Source of the DNA: Caldilineaceae bacterium
GTDB taxonomy: Bacteria; Chloroflexota; Anaerolineae; Caldilineales; Caldilineaceae
Length of the DNA stretch: 36,890 nucleotides
Reading direction: 5' to 3'
Assembly: GCA_026708085.1 (NCBI GenBank)
Contig: JAPOVP010000186.1
Span: 1-36,890 of the forward strand
Shown piece after piece: positions 7,711-15,862 of the stretch. Positions within the stretch are counted from its first letter, which is position 1, and the number at the start of each line of letters is the position of its first letter. The position numbers and the translations under genes are program-made. The notes under the pieces are model-generated. The model saw only the letters and a program-made list of their open reading frames with translations, was not told the DNA's origin and searched no databases.

Positions 7711-8745
7711 TCAAACGATCGGGTCAACGTCCAATTTCTCGGCGACTTCGACGATCTGTGACCAGGTCGTATCGTCAAGGGGAATCCCATCCTTTTGTCG
7801 GCTCGCAGCCGAACGCGCCTCCGGTTCGCCCGGCATCAGGACCTCTTCGAATCCGGGTGCCGGCTTCGTGGCCTTGATCCGACTGGCGATCTGTTCCCCA
7901 TCGGCAAAGAATTCGTCCAACGGACGGAAAAAGTCGATGTTCAAAAGGATGAACAGGACACCGTTGCCCAGGATCGAGCCCGGTATGCCCGGCCCGCCGG
8001 CCCCCGTCAAAATCCCGCCCAAATAATCGGTCAGAAGGGCCAGACCGAATCCCTTGTGGCCGGCCGCCGGAAGCAGCATCCCGCCTTCGTACACGTCGCC
8101 CGGATTCTTCGTGGGGGCGCCGTTCTTGTCCAGGGCCCATCCTTCCGGGATCTCATTGCCGCTGTTGAACGCCACCCGCACCTTGCCCTCCGCCACCGCG
8201 CTCGTGGCGAAATCCAGCAGCATCGCCGGCCGGTCCTTCAGCGGTATCGCCACCGCTATCGGGTTCGTGCCCATCCGCCGCTCCGCGCCGCCAAAAGGCG
8301 CCACAAGGCCCCCCGAACGACCACCGTTGGCATATGCCAGCGCAATCAACCCCTCTTCGGCCGCAAGTCCCACCCACTCGCCTAGGCGTCCCACGTGTCC
8401 CGAGTGCTTCAACCCCACCACCGACACCGCGTTACCCCTCGCCTTGCCGATTCCGTCCTCGATCGCCACTTTGGCTCCCAACTGCCCGAAGCAGCGATGG
8501 CCGTTGTAAAGCACCATGACCGGTGTCTCCCGCTCGATCTCTGGTCTGGCTTGGGGACGTATTTCGTCCTCGTCAATCTGTCGCAGATACTGCGGGATAC
8601 GAATGACGCCGTGCGAGTCATGACCCGCCAGATTGGCCGAGACCAGCGACTGCCCTACTAGGTCCGCTGTCATCCTGGGCGTGTCAACAGCTTGAAAAAT
8701 GCGGCTGGCGTAATTCGCCAGGGGAAGGGGCTGCAATACAGGCAT
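7711..8745 (-). CDS. Malate/L-lactate dehydrogenase (Ldh2) family oxidoreductase
   Basis: This 344-aa protein belongs to the Ldh2/MDH2 family, NAD(P)-dependent oxidoreductases that interconvert 2-hydroxy and 2-oxo acids (malate, lactate, ureidoglycolate, sulfolactate, 2,3-diketogulonate). The conserved GHDSHGVIR (41-49), GLKHSGHVGRLG (111-122) and AGHKGFGLAL segments are present and the length is normal. The ATG at 8745 has GGAG eight bases upstream; a GTG three codons earlier is possible but overlaps that site. It is the first gene of a minus-strand pair with the sugar isomerase. Substrate is not determinable from sequence. Confidence 0.85.
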   Translation of the reverse strand: MPVLQPLPLANYASRIFQAVDTPRMTADLVGQSLVSANLAGHDSHGVIRIPQYLRQIDEDEIRPQARPEIERETPVMVLYNGHRCFGQLGAKVAIEDGIGKARGNAVSVVGLKHSGHVGRLGEWVGLAAEEGLIALAYANGGRSGGLVAPFGGAERRMGTNPIAVAIPLKDRPAMLLDFATSAVAEGKVRVAFNSGNEIPEGWALDKNGAPTKNPGDVYEGGMLLPAAGHKGFGLALLTDYLGGILTGAGGPGIPGSILGNGVLFILLNIDFFRPLDEFFADGEQIASRIKATKPAPGFEEVLMPGEPEARSAASRQKDGIPLDDTTWSQIVEVAEKLDVDPIV

Positions 8746-9295
8746 GAAGCGCACTCCATTTCCTATGGGTGAGAAGAAGCAGAAGCAGGACGCACAGCCC
8801 GTCGTCGGACATTTGCCGCGCCCGCAGATGGTTGGAAGTCAGATCTTGAACTGGCCTGCCTTCGAAAGCCTATCCGATTTTCACTGAACACGCAACCGGA
8901 ACCGGCTCCGCACCTGCCGCACATCGCATCACACCCAGGGCTCGGCCCTCCTTCAAACTCGGATTTCCCTGTTTCCCGCAACACCTCTCCTGTCTCGCTC
9001 CCCGCCTGTCCCGGTCAGCGCAGTCCGCATCCTGGGCCATCCATCCCAGCCTGCCGTACAGCCTTGTCTGCTGCCCTGCGAACTCCCACAAACCTACCCC
9101 TGTTCTCGACCGCCCCCTTACGCCCCCTGTTTGACCAACCCTATGGATTTCAGTACGATTGAAACAAGCTGCCTTGTTCGCACACCGATGTACTACAATG
9201 CCGGCCTGTTGCGAGAGCGCCGCTATCACGGTCGTCCCTCTGGGCCTTCTCGACATGCGAAGCGCGATGTTGGGAAGTTGACTTAAGGATCCGAC
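8746..9295. other. Noncoding gap between divergent genes
   Basis: About 550 bases between the Ldh2 gene (minus) and the glycosyltransferase (plus). I see no convincing gene or repeat. A TACAAT at 9194-9199 could be a -10 box for the glycosyltransferase, but no good -35 is found at normal spacing. Confidence 0.4.
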
Positions 9296-10342
9296 ATGAG
9301 TTCCCAAACTGAGTCAGGGCCGACCGAGACAGCGCAACGGTCCCCAAACGCAGCCGCGAAGCAGCCCGCAAACCAGGATCCCCTCCTGCCCCCGGTCATC
9401 TCCGTCATCGTGCCCATATTCAACGAAGAGGAAGTGGTTCCAGAGCTCTACCGCCGCATGGTCGCCGTCCTGGACGGCATCGGTCAACCGTGGGAGCTGG
9501 TCTGCGTCAATGACGGCAGTCGCGACGACTCTCTTTCTTTGCTGCTTTCTCTCCGCGAACAGGACGCCCGCGTTAAAATCATCAACTTCTCGCGCAACTT
9601 CGGCCACCAGATCGCCATCACCGCCGGCATGGACTACGCGCTGGGCCACGCCATCGCCATCATAGACGCCGACCTGCAGGATCCACCCGAGCTGATCGGT
9701 GACATGTTCCAAAAATGGCGCGAAGGCTATGAGGTTGTCTACGCCGTGCGCGCCCACAGGCGCGGCGAGTCACGCTTCAAACTCTGGACGGCCAGTGCCT
9801 TCTACCGCCTCCTTCGCCGCATTACCGATGTAGAAATCCCCGTGAACACCGGCGACTTCCGCCTGATCGATCGCCAGGTCCTCCTCACAATGCGCCGTCT
9901 ACGCGAGAAGCATCGCTTTATGCGCGGCCTCAGTAGTTGGGTCGGCTTTCGCCAGACCGGCATCGAATACCAGCGCGCCGAGCGCTTTGCCGGCGACACC
10001 AAGTACCCACTGAGCAAAATGCTCCGCCTGACACTTGACGCAATCACGAGTTTCAGCTACATCCCCCTGCGGCTCAGCACCTACTTTGGCTTCTTCCTGG
10101 CCTTGGTAAGCCTGCTCGGAATTATTATCACAACCGTCCTGCGTCTCTCCGGCAACAACGCCTTCTTCGGTCAGGCCTCTACCCTGGTTGCCGTCCTCTT
10201 CCTGGGGGGAATCCAGCTAATCTTCCTGGGAATCATCGGCGAGTACCTCGCCCGCATCTACGACGACGTCAAGGCCCGCCCGCTCTATGTCGTCTCCAAA
10301 GTGTATGGCTTTAGCGATCCCGATGATCCCCGCGACCCGTAA
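9296..10342 (+). CDS. GT2 polyprenyl-phosphate glycosyltransferase with two C-terminal membrane segments
   Basis: This 348-aa protein is a family 2 glycosyltransferase of the DPM1/GtrB/ArnC type, which moves a sugar from a nucleotide donor to a polyprenyl phosphate at the inner face of the membrane. Visible features are the start of the GT-A fold (VISVIVPIFNEEE, 34-46), CVNDGSRDDS (70-79), the catalytic DADLQDPPE (124-132), NTGDFRLIDR and KHRFMRGL. Two hydrophobic segments near residues 257-285 and 297-323 match the usual membrane anchors. The ATG has AAGGA seven bases before it. The first 30 residues are polar and variable. The neighbouring acpS starts 57 bases after the stop, so the two may be co-transcribed. 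The sugar and the final glycan are unknown. Confidence 0.88.
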   Translation: MSSQTESGPTETAQRSPNAAAKQPANQDPLLPPVISVIVPIFNEEEVVPELYRRMVAVLDGIGQPWELVCVNDGSRDDSLSLLLSLREQDARVKIINFSRNFGHQIAITAGMDYALGHAIAIIDADLQDPPELIGDMFQKWREGYEVVYAVRAHRRGESRFKLWTASAFYRLLRRITDVEIPVNTGDFRLIDRQVLLTMRRLREKHRFMRGLSSWVGFRQTGIEYQRAERFAGDTKYPLSKMLRLTLDAITSFSYIPLRLSTYFGFFLALVSLLGIIITTVLRLSGNNAFFGQASTLVAVLFLGGIQLIFLGIIGEYLARIYDDVKARPLYVVSKVYGFSDPDDPRDP

Positions 10343-10399
10343 AAGTCGCCAACTGTTCCGAGCGCACGCCGCATGTCGAAGGCCTGAAAGAGATACACC

Positions 10400-10858
10400 G
10401 TGACGCAATCTGAAACTAGCAACAATCACACCGACCAAAGAATGATCCTCCGCACAGGTGTCGATATCGTACAAATCGAACGCATTCGTCGGGCCATCTC
10501 CCGATACGAAAGCGCCGTACCCGCGCGCAAGAGGTTCCTGGGGCGCCTTTACACTGAAGCGGAACTGCGCCACTGCCGTGATCGCGTTGAATCCCTCGCC
10601 GCCCGTTTCGCCGCCAAAGAGGCCATCGCTAAAGCCTTGGGAACCGGTGCTTGGCGGGACGGCATCCGCTGGATCGACCTGGAAGTCGTTTCCGACGCAC
10701 GCGGCGCGCCCTCCGTCCAGCTCCATGGCGCAGCCGCACGCCGCGCCGAGTCTCTGGGTCTGAGCCAGTGGTCCGTAAGCCTGAGCCACGACGACGAGCG
10801 GGCTATTGCCTTTGTAGTTGCTCTGGGCGAGCAGGCACAAGCCCCTGCGTCTCGCTGA
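10400..10858 (+). CDS. acpS: Holo-[acyl-carrier-protein] synthase
   Basis: AcpS transfers 4'-phosphopantetheine from CoA to the serine of apo acyl carrier protein. The metal-binding motifs are clear: GVDIVQIERI (Asp22) and RFAAKEAIAKALG (Glu74), followed by the late SLSHDDERAIAFVV strand. The frame as given starts at GTG 10400, with GAAAGAG seven bases ahead, giving 152 aa. The ATG at 10442 would give 138 aa, closer to the family length, but has a poorer ribosome site, so the start is uncertain. The gene follows the GT2 gene and precedes a noncoding stretch holding a candidate small RNA. Confidence 0.9.
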   Translation: MTQSETSNNHTDQRMILRTGVDIVQIERIRRAISRYESAVPARKRFLGRLYTEAELRHCRDRVESLAARFAAKEAIAKALGTGAWRDGIRWIDLEVVSDARGAPSVQLHGAAARRAESLGLSQWSVSLSHDDERAIAFVVALGEQAQAPASR

Positions 10859-10918
10859 GATTCACGCCTTTATTCCTGTTTTCGGTGATGTTCTGGGCGG
10901 CTTCGCCTACCAATTCCT

Positions 10919-10947
10919 TTGACACCGCGATGTCGCCGTGATAAGAT
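10919..10947 (+). promoter_or_regulatory. Strong sigma70 promoter of the candidate small RNA
   Basis: A perfect TTGACA (10919-10924) is followed after exactly 17 bases by TAAGAT (10942-10947). The expected start is about G10954. No good open frame begins downstream within the next 300 bases. Confidence 0.65.
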
Positions 10948-10953
10948 TATCGT

Positions 10954-11120
10954 GGGCTGGTAAACGGGTTTTGCGCCGGATCGGCGCCGAATCAAAGAGC
11001 CAGTGATGAAAGTTCCCGACGCCGTCATCTCACATAGTCCACGACTCCGTCCTCGAACAACCGTCGAGGACAGAGCGTAAGAGTGTGGGTACGGGAGAAT
11101 TACCCCGTACCCCTTTTTGT
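10954..11120 (+). ncRNA. Candidate structured small RNA, class unknown
   Basis: Between a near-consensus promoter and an intrinsic terminator lies a noncoding segment of about 165 bases. It contains three perfect local hairpins: GCGCCG-GAT-CGGCGC (10973-10987), GTCCTCGA with TCGAGGAC and a seven-base loop (11049-11071), extended by CTC/GAG across one mismatch, and the terminator stem (11087-11112). I do not recognise the consensus of 4.5S RNA, tmRNA, RNase P RNA or a common riboswitch. The transcript would end about 230 bases before pyrG, so a separate sRNA is more likely than a pyrG leader, though an attenuator cannot be excluded. Confidence 0.5.
11087..11118 (+). terminator. Intrinsic terminator of the candidate small RNA
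   Basis: The stem GGGTACGGG / CCCGTACCC (9 bp, 8-base loop) is followed by CTTTTTGTTG. This is a textbook Rho-independent terminator on the plus strand. Confidence 0.8.
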
Positions 11121-11351
11121 TGTTTGATTCAATACCGTTTCGCTGTCAAAGCGCGGCGATTACCCGGAGGTAGGCAGCGCCGCGCAACGGAGGAGACACG
11201 GTCAATCTCAGCATGTCCGAACTGATGTCTTTCTCAACCTTGGAACTACTGCCCGCTTGCCGTCGTCACATTCCTGTGAACTGCCTGAATGACCGCAGTC
11301 CCGACCAATCAGGCAAATAAGAGAAGCCTCCTTAATGAAGGGAAACCGAAG

Positions 11352-13058
11352 ATGACCAAATACATCTTTGTTACTGGCGGCGTGGTATCGGGTCTCGGAA
11401 AAGGTGTAACCGTCGCCTCCATCGGCCTTCTGCTCAAGACCTGGGGCATCCGCGTAGCCGCAATGAAGCTCGATCCCTACCTCAACGTGGATCCGGGCAC
11501 CATGTCACCCTACCAGCACGGCGAAGTTTTCGTAACCGAAGACGGCGCCGAGACAGATCTGGACCTGGGTCACTACGAGCGATTCATCGACGAGAATCTC
11601 AACAAGCTCAGTAACGTGACCAGCGGGCAGATCTACAACGATGTCATCACCAAGGAGAGGCGGGGAGATTATCTCGGCGGCACAATTCAGGTGATCCCCC
11701 ACGTCACTAACGAAATCAAACGCCATATCGGACAGATGGCCCGCCTCAGCGAGGCCGATGTCGTCCTTGTCGAGATCGGCGGCACTGTCGGCGATATCGA
11801 AGGCCTTCCCTTCCTCGAAGCAATTCGCCAAATGCGCAAAGATGTCGGCTCCGACAACGCGCTCTATATCCACCTCACCTGGTTGCCCTTTCTCGCCGCC
11901 AGCAAAGAGCTCAAAACCAAGCCGACGCAACACAGCGTACGCGAGCTGCGCGACATCGGTATTCAGCCCGACGTCATTGTCGTACGCTCCGACTACCCCG
12001 TCGACGATGACGCCCAGGAGAAAATCGCCCTCTTCTGCGACGTCGACCAAAACGCCGTCATCCCCATGGTCACCGTGGACACAATCTATCAAGTCCCCCT
12101 TAGTTTACAGGAAGCCGGCCTCGACGAGCTTCTGGTCGATCGGCTGGCCCTCAACGCCGCCGACGGACCAAGAAACGGCCTCAGCGCCTGGCGGCGTATC
12201 GTTACCGAACTGGCGCGCCCCAAAGAGCGCATCAATGTCGGCATTGTCGGCAAATATGTCGAGCTGGAGGACGCCTACTTGAGTGTTAAAGAGGCGTTGA
12301 TTCATGCCGCCTTGGCCGCAGGCTACGAACTCGACATCGAATGGATCAGTTCAGAATCTCTGGAAAAGGGCCGCGAATTGGACCGGCTCGAACGGCTCGA
12401 CGGCATCGTGGTCCCCGGTGGGTTCGGCTACCGCGGCATCGAAGGCAAAATCGTTTCCGCACGCTTCGCACGCACCCGCGACGTTCCCTATCTGGGTCTC
12501 TGTCTGGGCATGCAGGTACTTTGCATCGAGTTCGCCCGCGCCGCCCTGGAGAGCGAAGAGCCCAACAGCACCGAGTTCAACATCAGCACAGAAATGCCCG
12601 TAATCGATCTGATGCCCGAGCAGCGCGATATCGCCGATATGGGTGGCACCATGCGGCTCGGTATCTATCCCTGTCGACTCTTGCCCGATTCAAAGGCTGG
12701 CGCCGCCTATGCTCTCGCCGGCCACCCCGAACAGATCAACGAGCGCCATCGCCATCGCTTTGAGTTTAACAACGCCTTTCGCGACCGGCTGCAGCCCTAT
12801 GGCCTGGTGCTCAGCGGCTGCTCTCCCGATGGTCGCCTCGTTGAAATCGTTGAATTGGCCGACCACCCTTTCATGTTGGGCACACAGTTCCATCCGGAAT
12901 TCAAGAGCCGCCCGACCAACCCGCATCCACTCTTCAGCGCTTTCATCCGTGCAGCCATCCAGCGCCGCTATCCGCAAAGCGGCGAAGCCCAACAATCCCT
13001 GCAGAGCTCCAACGGAATGCAGCGGCCATCCCCTGTAATGAACAACAGGGCTGTCTGA
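11352..13058 (+). CDS. pyrG: CTP synthase
   Basis: CTP synthase makes CTP from UTP, ATP and glutamine. The 568-aa product has the N-terminal synthetase domain with the P-loop GGVVSGLGKG near residue 10 and GTVGDIEGLPFLEAIRQ near 145, and the C-terminal class I glutaminase domain with nucleophile Cys384 in LGLCLGMQ and His514/Glu516 in QFHPEF. The frame is open back to 11289, but the ATG at 11352 starts exactly at MTKYIFVTGGVVSG, as the family requires, and has AAGGGA eight bases before it. A short extra tail (about 20 aa) follows the domain. The 231 bases between the small RNA terminator and the start show no clear promoter. Confidence 0.97.
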   Translation: MTKYIFVTGGVVSGLGKGVTVASIGLLLKTWGIRVAAMKLDPYLNVDPGTMSPYQHGEVFVTEDGAETDLDLGHYERFIDENLNKLSNVTSGQIYNDVITKERRGDYLGGTIQVIPHVTNEIKRHIGQMARLSEADVVLVEIGGTVGDIEGLPFLEAIRQMRKDVGSDNALYIHLTWLPFLAASKELKTKPTQHSVRELRDIGIQPDVIVVRSDYPVDDDAQEKIALFCDVDQNAVIPMVTVDTIYQVPLSLQEAGLDELLVDRLALNAADGPRNGLSAWRRIVTELARPKERINVGIVGKYVELEDAYLSVKEALIHAALAAGYELDIEWISSESLEKGRELDRLERLDGIVVPGGFGYRGIEGKIVSARFARTRDVPYLGLCLGMQVLCIEFARAALESEEPNSTEFNISTEMPVIDLMPEQRDIADMGGTMRLGIYPCRLLPDSKAGAAYALAGHPEQINERHRHRFEFNNAFRDRLQPYGLVLSGCSPDGRLVEIVELADHPFMLGTQFHPEFKSRPTNPHPLFSAFIRAAIQRRYPQSGEAQQSLQSSNGMQRPSPVMNNRAV

Positions 13059-13124
13059 AGTCGGGGACTCTTGGCGCTGCTTGTTCGAAAGGCAAACGGT
13101 TCCACCGTCCTTTCAATTTCAGCC

Positions 13125-13145
13125 CAAAGAGGTCTGTCCTCTTTG
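13125..13145. terminator. Hairpin after pyrG, possible weak terminator
   Basis: CAAAGAGG and CCTCTTTG form a perfect 8-bp stem with loop TCTGT, 66 bases after the pyrG stop. There is no T-run after it, so termination is doubtful. Confidence 0.3.
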
Positions 13146-13298
13146 CAAATGCGAACCGATGTAAGTTCCTCCTGATACCAGGAATTCCCGCGTAGATTGC
13201 GCAATGCAATCGCGCCTGACTCTGCGCTTACGGAATACGCATTACGCAAATAGCGGGCTCGCAACTTGAACTTCCGTTAGATCAGAACAGGAGCAAAA

Positions 13299-14069
13299 AT
13301 GTCTGGTCATTCCAAATGGTCTACGATCAAGCGAAAAAAAGGCGCCAACGACAGCGCCCGCGGCAAACTCTTTACCAAGCTGGCCCGTGAAATCCAGGTC
13401 GCTGCCCGAGAGGGCGGCCCGGACGGTGACGCCAACGTGCGCCTGCGCCTTGCCATCGAAAAGGCGCGCGCCGAAAACATGCCCAAGGACCGCATCGAGT
13501 CGGCTATCCGGCGCGGTGCCGGCCTCGACAAAGACGCCGCCGAAATCGAGGAAATCCTCTACGAAGGCTACGCGCCCCACGGCGTCGCCGTCCTCCTCGA
13601 GTGCCTGACCGATAACCGCAACCGCACAATCGCCGAAGTACGTCGCTGTTTCTCACGGGCCAATGGCAATCTCAGCGAGCCGGGCTCTGTGGCCTGGCAG
13701 TTCACAACCAAAGGCTATGTCGCCATTCACCTCCAGGACGGCGACGGCAATTCCACCGAACTGGATCCCGAGGAAATCTTCATGGAGGCCCTCGATGCCG
13801 GGGCCGAAGACGTCGAAGTGAGCGATGATGCCGTCGAAATCTACACGGAAAGGACCGATCTGGCCCAGGTCGACAGAACGCTGCGGGCAGCCGGCATTCA
13901 GCCGGATGCCTCCGAACTGATCATGCAGCCCAATCAGACGCTCTCTCTCGATACACGCGCCGGCCTCACCGTCCTCCATCTTCTCGAATCGCTCGAAGAA
14001 CTGGACGATGTCAATAAGGTCCACCACAACTTGGAACTGACCGACGAGCTGGTTGCTCAGGTCGCTTAG
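13299..14069 (+). CDS. yebC: YebC/PmpR/TACO1 family protein
   Basis: YebC-family proteins are cytoplasmic; recent work on the family supports a role in translation of proline-rich stretches, and some members were described as transcription regulators. The 256-aa product begins with the hallmark MSGHSKWSTIKRKKGAND and contains the family's AREIQVAAREGG, NMPKDRIESAIRRGAG and EGYAPHGVAVLLECLTDNRN segments. AGGAG lies five bases before the ATG. It sits directly upstream of ruvC and ruvA, an arrangement common across bacteria, with a 73-base gap to ruvC. Confidence 0.95.
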   Translation: MSGHSKWSTIKRKKGANDSARGKLFTKLAREIQVAAREGGPDGDANVRLRLAIEKARAENMPKDRIESAIRRGAGLDKDAAEIEEILYEGYAPHGVAVLLECLTDNRNRTIAEVRRCFSRANGNLSEPGSVAWQFTTKGYVAIHLQDGDGNSTELDPEEIFMEALDAGAEDVEVSDDAVEIYTERTDLAQVDRTLRAAGIQPDASELIMQPNQTLSLDTRAGLTVLHLLESLEELDDVNKVHHNLELTDELVAQVA

Positions 14070-14142
14070 CTACGAATGGCTCGCAAAACAACGCCTCCGC
14101 ACTTCCCGAACCGTCCACCGGCATCTGCGACGGCAGCCCAAA

Positions 14143-14688
14143 ATGACAGCCCGTAGCCCCGGCTCCCGCATAGACTTGCCCGACCGCGAATGGTGCGTAC
14201 TCGGAATCGACCCCGGCACCGCTTCAACCGGCTACGGCGTAGTCATGGAGACCGGCTCCGGCGACTATGAACTGCTCGCTTGCGGCGTAATCCGTACGCG
14301 ACCCGAACAGCCGATGCACCTGCGCCTGCGTGAAATCTTCCTCGACATTCAGAAACTGATCCATGAATTCCAGCCGCATGAGGTCGCTGTCGAAGAACTC
14401 TTCTTTGGGCGTAATGTAACTACCGCCATCACCGTCGGCCAGGCACGCGGCGCAGCCCTGCTGGCGGCCGCCCTGGCCGACCTGCCGTTGACCGAATATA
14501 CGCCCGCCACCATAAAGCAGGCGCTCACTGGCTACGGCAACGCCGATAAATTTCAAATGCAAGCCATGGTTCGCCAGCTCCTGGACCTGGACGAAGCCCC
14601 CCACCCGGACGATGCCGCCGACGGCGTGGCCATCGCCCTCTGTCATCTGCAAACGGGGCGCTTCCAGGCGCTCGTCGCCGGCGCATAA
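14143..14688 (+). CDS. ruvC: Holliday junction resolvase RuvC
   Basis: RuvC is the dimeric endonuclease that cuts Holliday junctions during recombination repair. The acidic catalytic residues are visible: Asp23 in LGIDPGTASTGYG, Glu84/85 in VAVEELFFGRN, and Asp157/Asp160 in HPDDAADGVAIAL. The frame opens at 14053 and overlaps yebC, but the ATG at 14143 gives 181 aa, close to the usual 170-180, so it is preferred although its ribosome site is weak. It lies 40 bases upstream of ruvA, probably in the same transcript. Confidence 0.94.
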   Translation: MTARSPGSRIDLPDREWCVLGIDPGTASTGYGVVMETGSGDYELLACGVIRTRPEQPMHLRLREIFLDIQKLIHEFQPHEVAVEELFFGRNVTTAITVGQARGAALLAAALADLPLTEYTPATIKQALTGYGNADKFQMQAMVRQLLDLDEAPHPDDAADGVAIALCHLQTGRFQALVAGA

Positions 14689-14728
14689 CCGCACGCCCCA
14701 GACCACCCATTCCGGTTGAGGATCCCGC

Positions 14729-15319
14729 ATGATTCGCCAGGTACGCGGTACCGTTTCGGCCGTAGGCGTCAACTTTCTGATCATCGAAGTCGGCCATGCA
14801 GACGCCGGCATCGGCCTCCGCGTCTTCACCCCTGAACCGACCTCCGCACGCTTCCGCACCGGAGACAATCTCTCCCTCCATACCTATCTACAAGTGCGGG
14901 AAAACGAACTGAGCCTGTATGGCTTCGAAGAACCCGACGAACTTGCCATCTTTGAACTGCTTCTCGGCGTCAGCGGTGTCGGCCCAAAGGTCGCCCTCGC
15001 CGCCCTGAGCACCTTGACGCCCGATGCCCTGCGCCTCGCTGTCGCCAATGAGGAGCCCGCCGTCGTCGCCCGTGTGCCCGGCATCGGCAAGCGCACGGCC
15101 GAAAAAGTCGTCGTCGAACTCAAAGACAAGCTGGAACCGGCAGAGGGCGAATTGGCCGGTCTGGCAACCGCGCTCGATGCCGACGCAGAGGTGATGGAAG
15201 CGCTTACCGGGTTGGGGTACAGCGTTGTCGAAGCCCAGCGTGCCCTCCAGCAAATCCCCCCAGACGTAACCGGTGTCGAGGACCGACTGAGGATGGCGCT
15301 GGTTCAGTTCGGCGAGTAG
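14729..15319 (+). CDS. ruvA: Holliday junction branch migration protein RuvA
   Basis: RuvA binds four-way junctions as a tetramer and recruits the RuvB motor. The 196-aa product has the N-terminal OB-fold, tandem helix-hairpin-helix motifs (LLGVSGVGPKVALAAL and RVPGIGKRTAEKVVVELKDK) and the C-terminal RuvB-contacting domain ending in EDRLRMALVQF. TGAGGA precedes the ATG. RuvB, often next in this operon, is not here: a tandem hairpin array and then efp follow. Confidence 0.95.
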   Translation: MIRQVRGTVSAVGVNFLIIEVGHADAGIGLRVFTPEPTSARFRTGDNLSLHTYLQVRENELSLYGFEEPDELAIFELLLGVSGVGPKVALAALSTLTPDALRLAVANEEPAVVARVPGIGKRTAEKVVVELKDKLEPAEGELAGLATALDADAEVMEALTGLGYSVVEAQRALQQIPPDVTGVEDRLRMALVQFGE

Positions 15320-15337
15320 CCCCCCACCCTCCCCCAT

Positions 15338-15742
15338 ACGCGTCACCCTCTCCATCCCCCCTCAAACCTCCGGTAAAGGCAGGCCTTGTGCCTGCCCACC
15401 GTCCATATACGCGTCACCCTCTCCATCCCCCCTTCAGCCTCCGGTAGGGGCAGGCCTTGTGCCTGCCCTCCCCCAAACGCGTCACCCTCTCCATCCCCCC
15501 TTCAGCCTCCGGTAGGGGCAGGCCTTGTGCCTGCCCTCCCCCAAACGCGTCACCCTCTCCATCCCCCCTTCAGCCTCCGGTAGGGGCAGGCCTTGTGCCT
15601 GCCCTCCCCCAAACGCGTCACCCTCTCCATCCCCCCTTCAACCTCCGGTAGGGGCAGGCCTTGTGCCTGCCCACCCCCCAAACGCGTCACCCTCTCCATC
15701 CCCCCTTCAATCTCCGGTAGGCGCCGGCCTTGTGCCTGCCCC
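15338..15742. repeat. Six-unit tandem array (68-71 bp) of CTTGT-loop hairpins
   Basis: Units start with ACGCGTCACCCTCTCCATCC at 15338, 15409, 15477, 15545, 15613 and 15682, so the period is 71, 68, 68, 68 and 69 bases. Each unit ends in a hairpin; the central copies are exactly GGGCAGGC-CTTGT-GCCTGCCC. Units three and four are essentially identical, while the first and last have diverged, the last having a broken stem. Short open frames across the array shift phase because 68 is not a multiple of three and are not genes. The array fills most of the 543-base gap between ruvA and efp. Confidence 0.9.
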
Positions 15743-15786
15743 TATTCGCCCTAGAATTGGGCTGCTCCCCCCTTACCCTCGCCATT

Positions 15787-15815
15787 TTGACACCCGCTGC
15801 TATCTCCTCTATAAT
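15787..15815 (+). promoter_or_regulatory. Consensus sigma70 promoter of efp
   Basis: A perfect TTGACA and a perfect TATAAT are separated by 17 bases. The predicted start near 15822 leaves about 40 bases before the efp ATG. Confidence 0.8.
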
Positions 15816-15862
15816 CCCTCGCGATTCTGCACCGAATTCATTGAAACGGGAAAGCAAAAGAG

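Noticed and set aside
10954..11120. 4.5S SRP RNA, tmRNA or RNase P RNA
   Set aside because: The conserved cores of these RNAs (for example the GGAAG-type SRP loop region) are not present in the candidate.
15338..15742. Possible CRISPR array
   Set aside because: The whole 68-bp unit repeats including the part that would be a spacer, so there are no unique spacers, and no cas genes are near.
15386..15862. Proline- and glycine-rich open frames with internal repeats across the tandem array
   Set aside because: They are produced by the 68-bp repeat reading through all phases, have no ribosome sites, and overlap the efp promoter.
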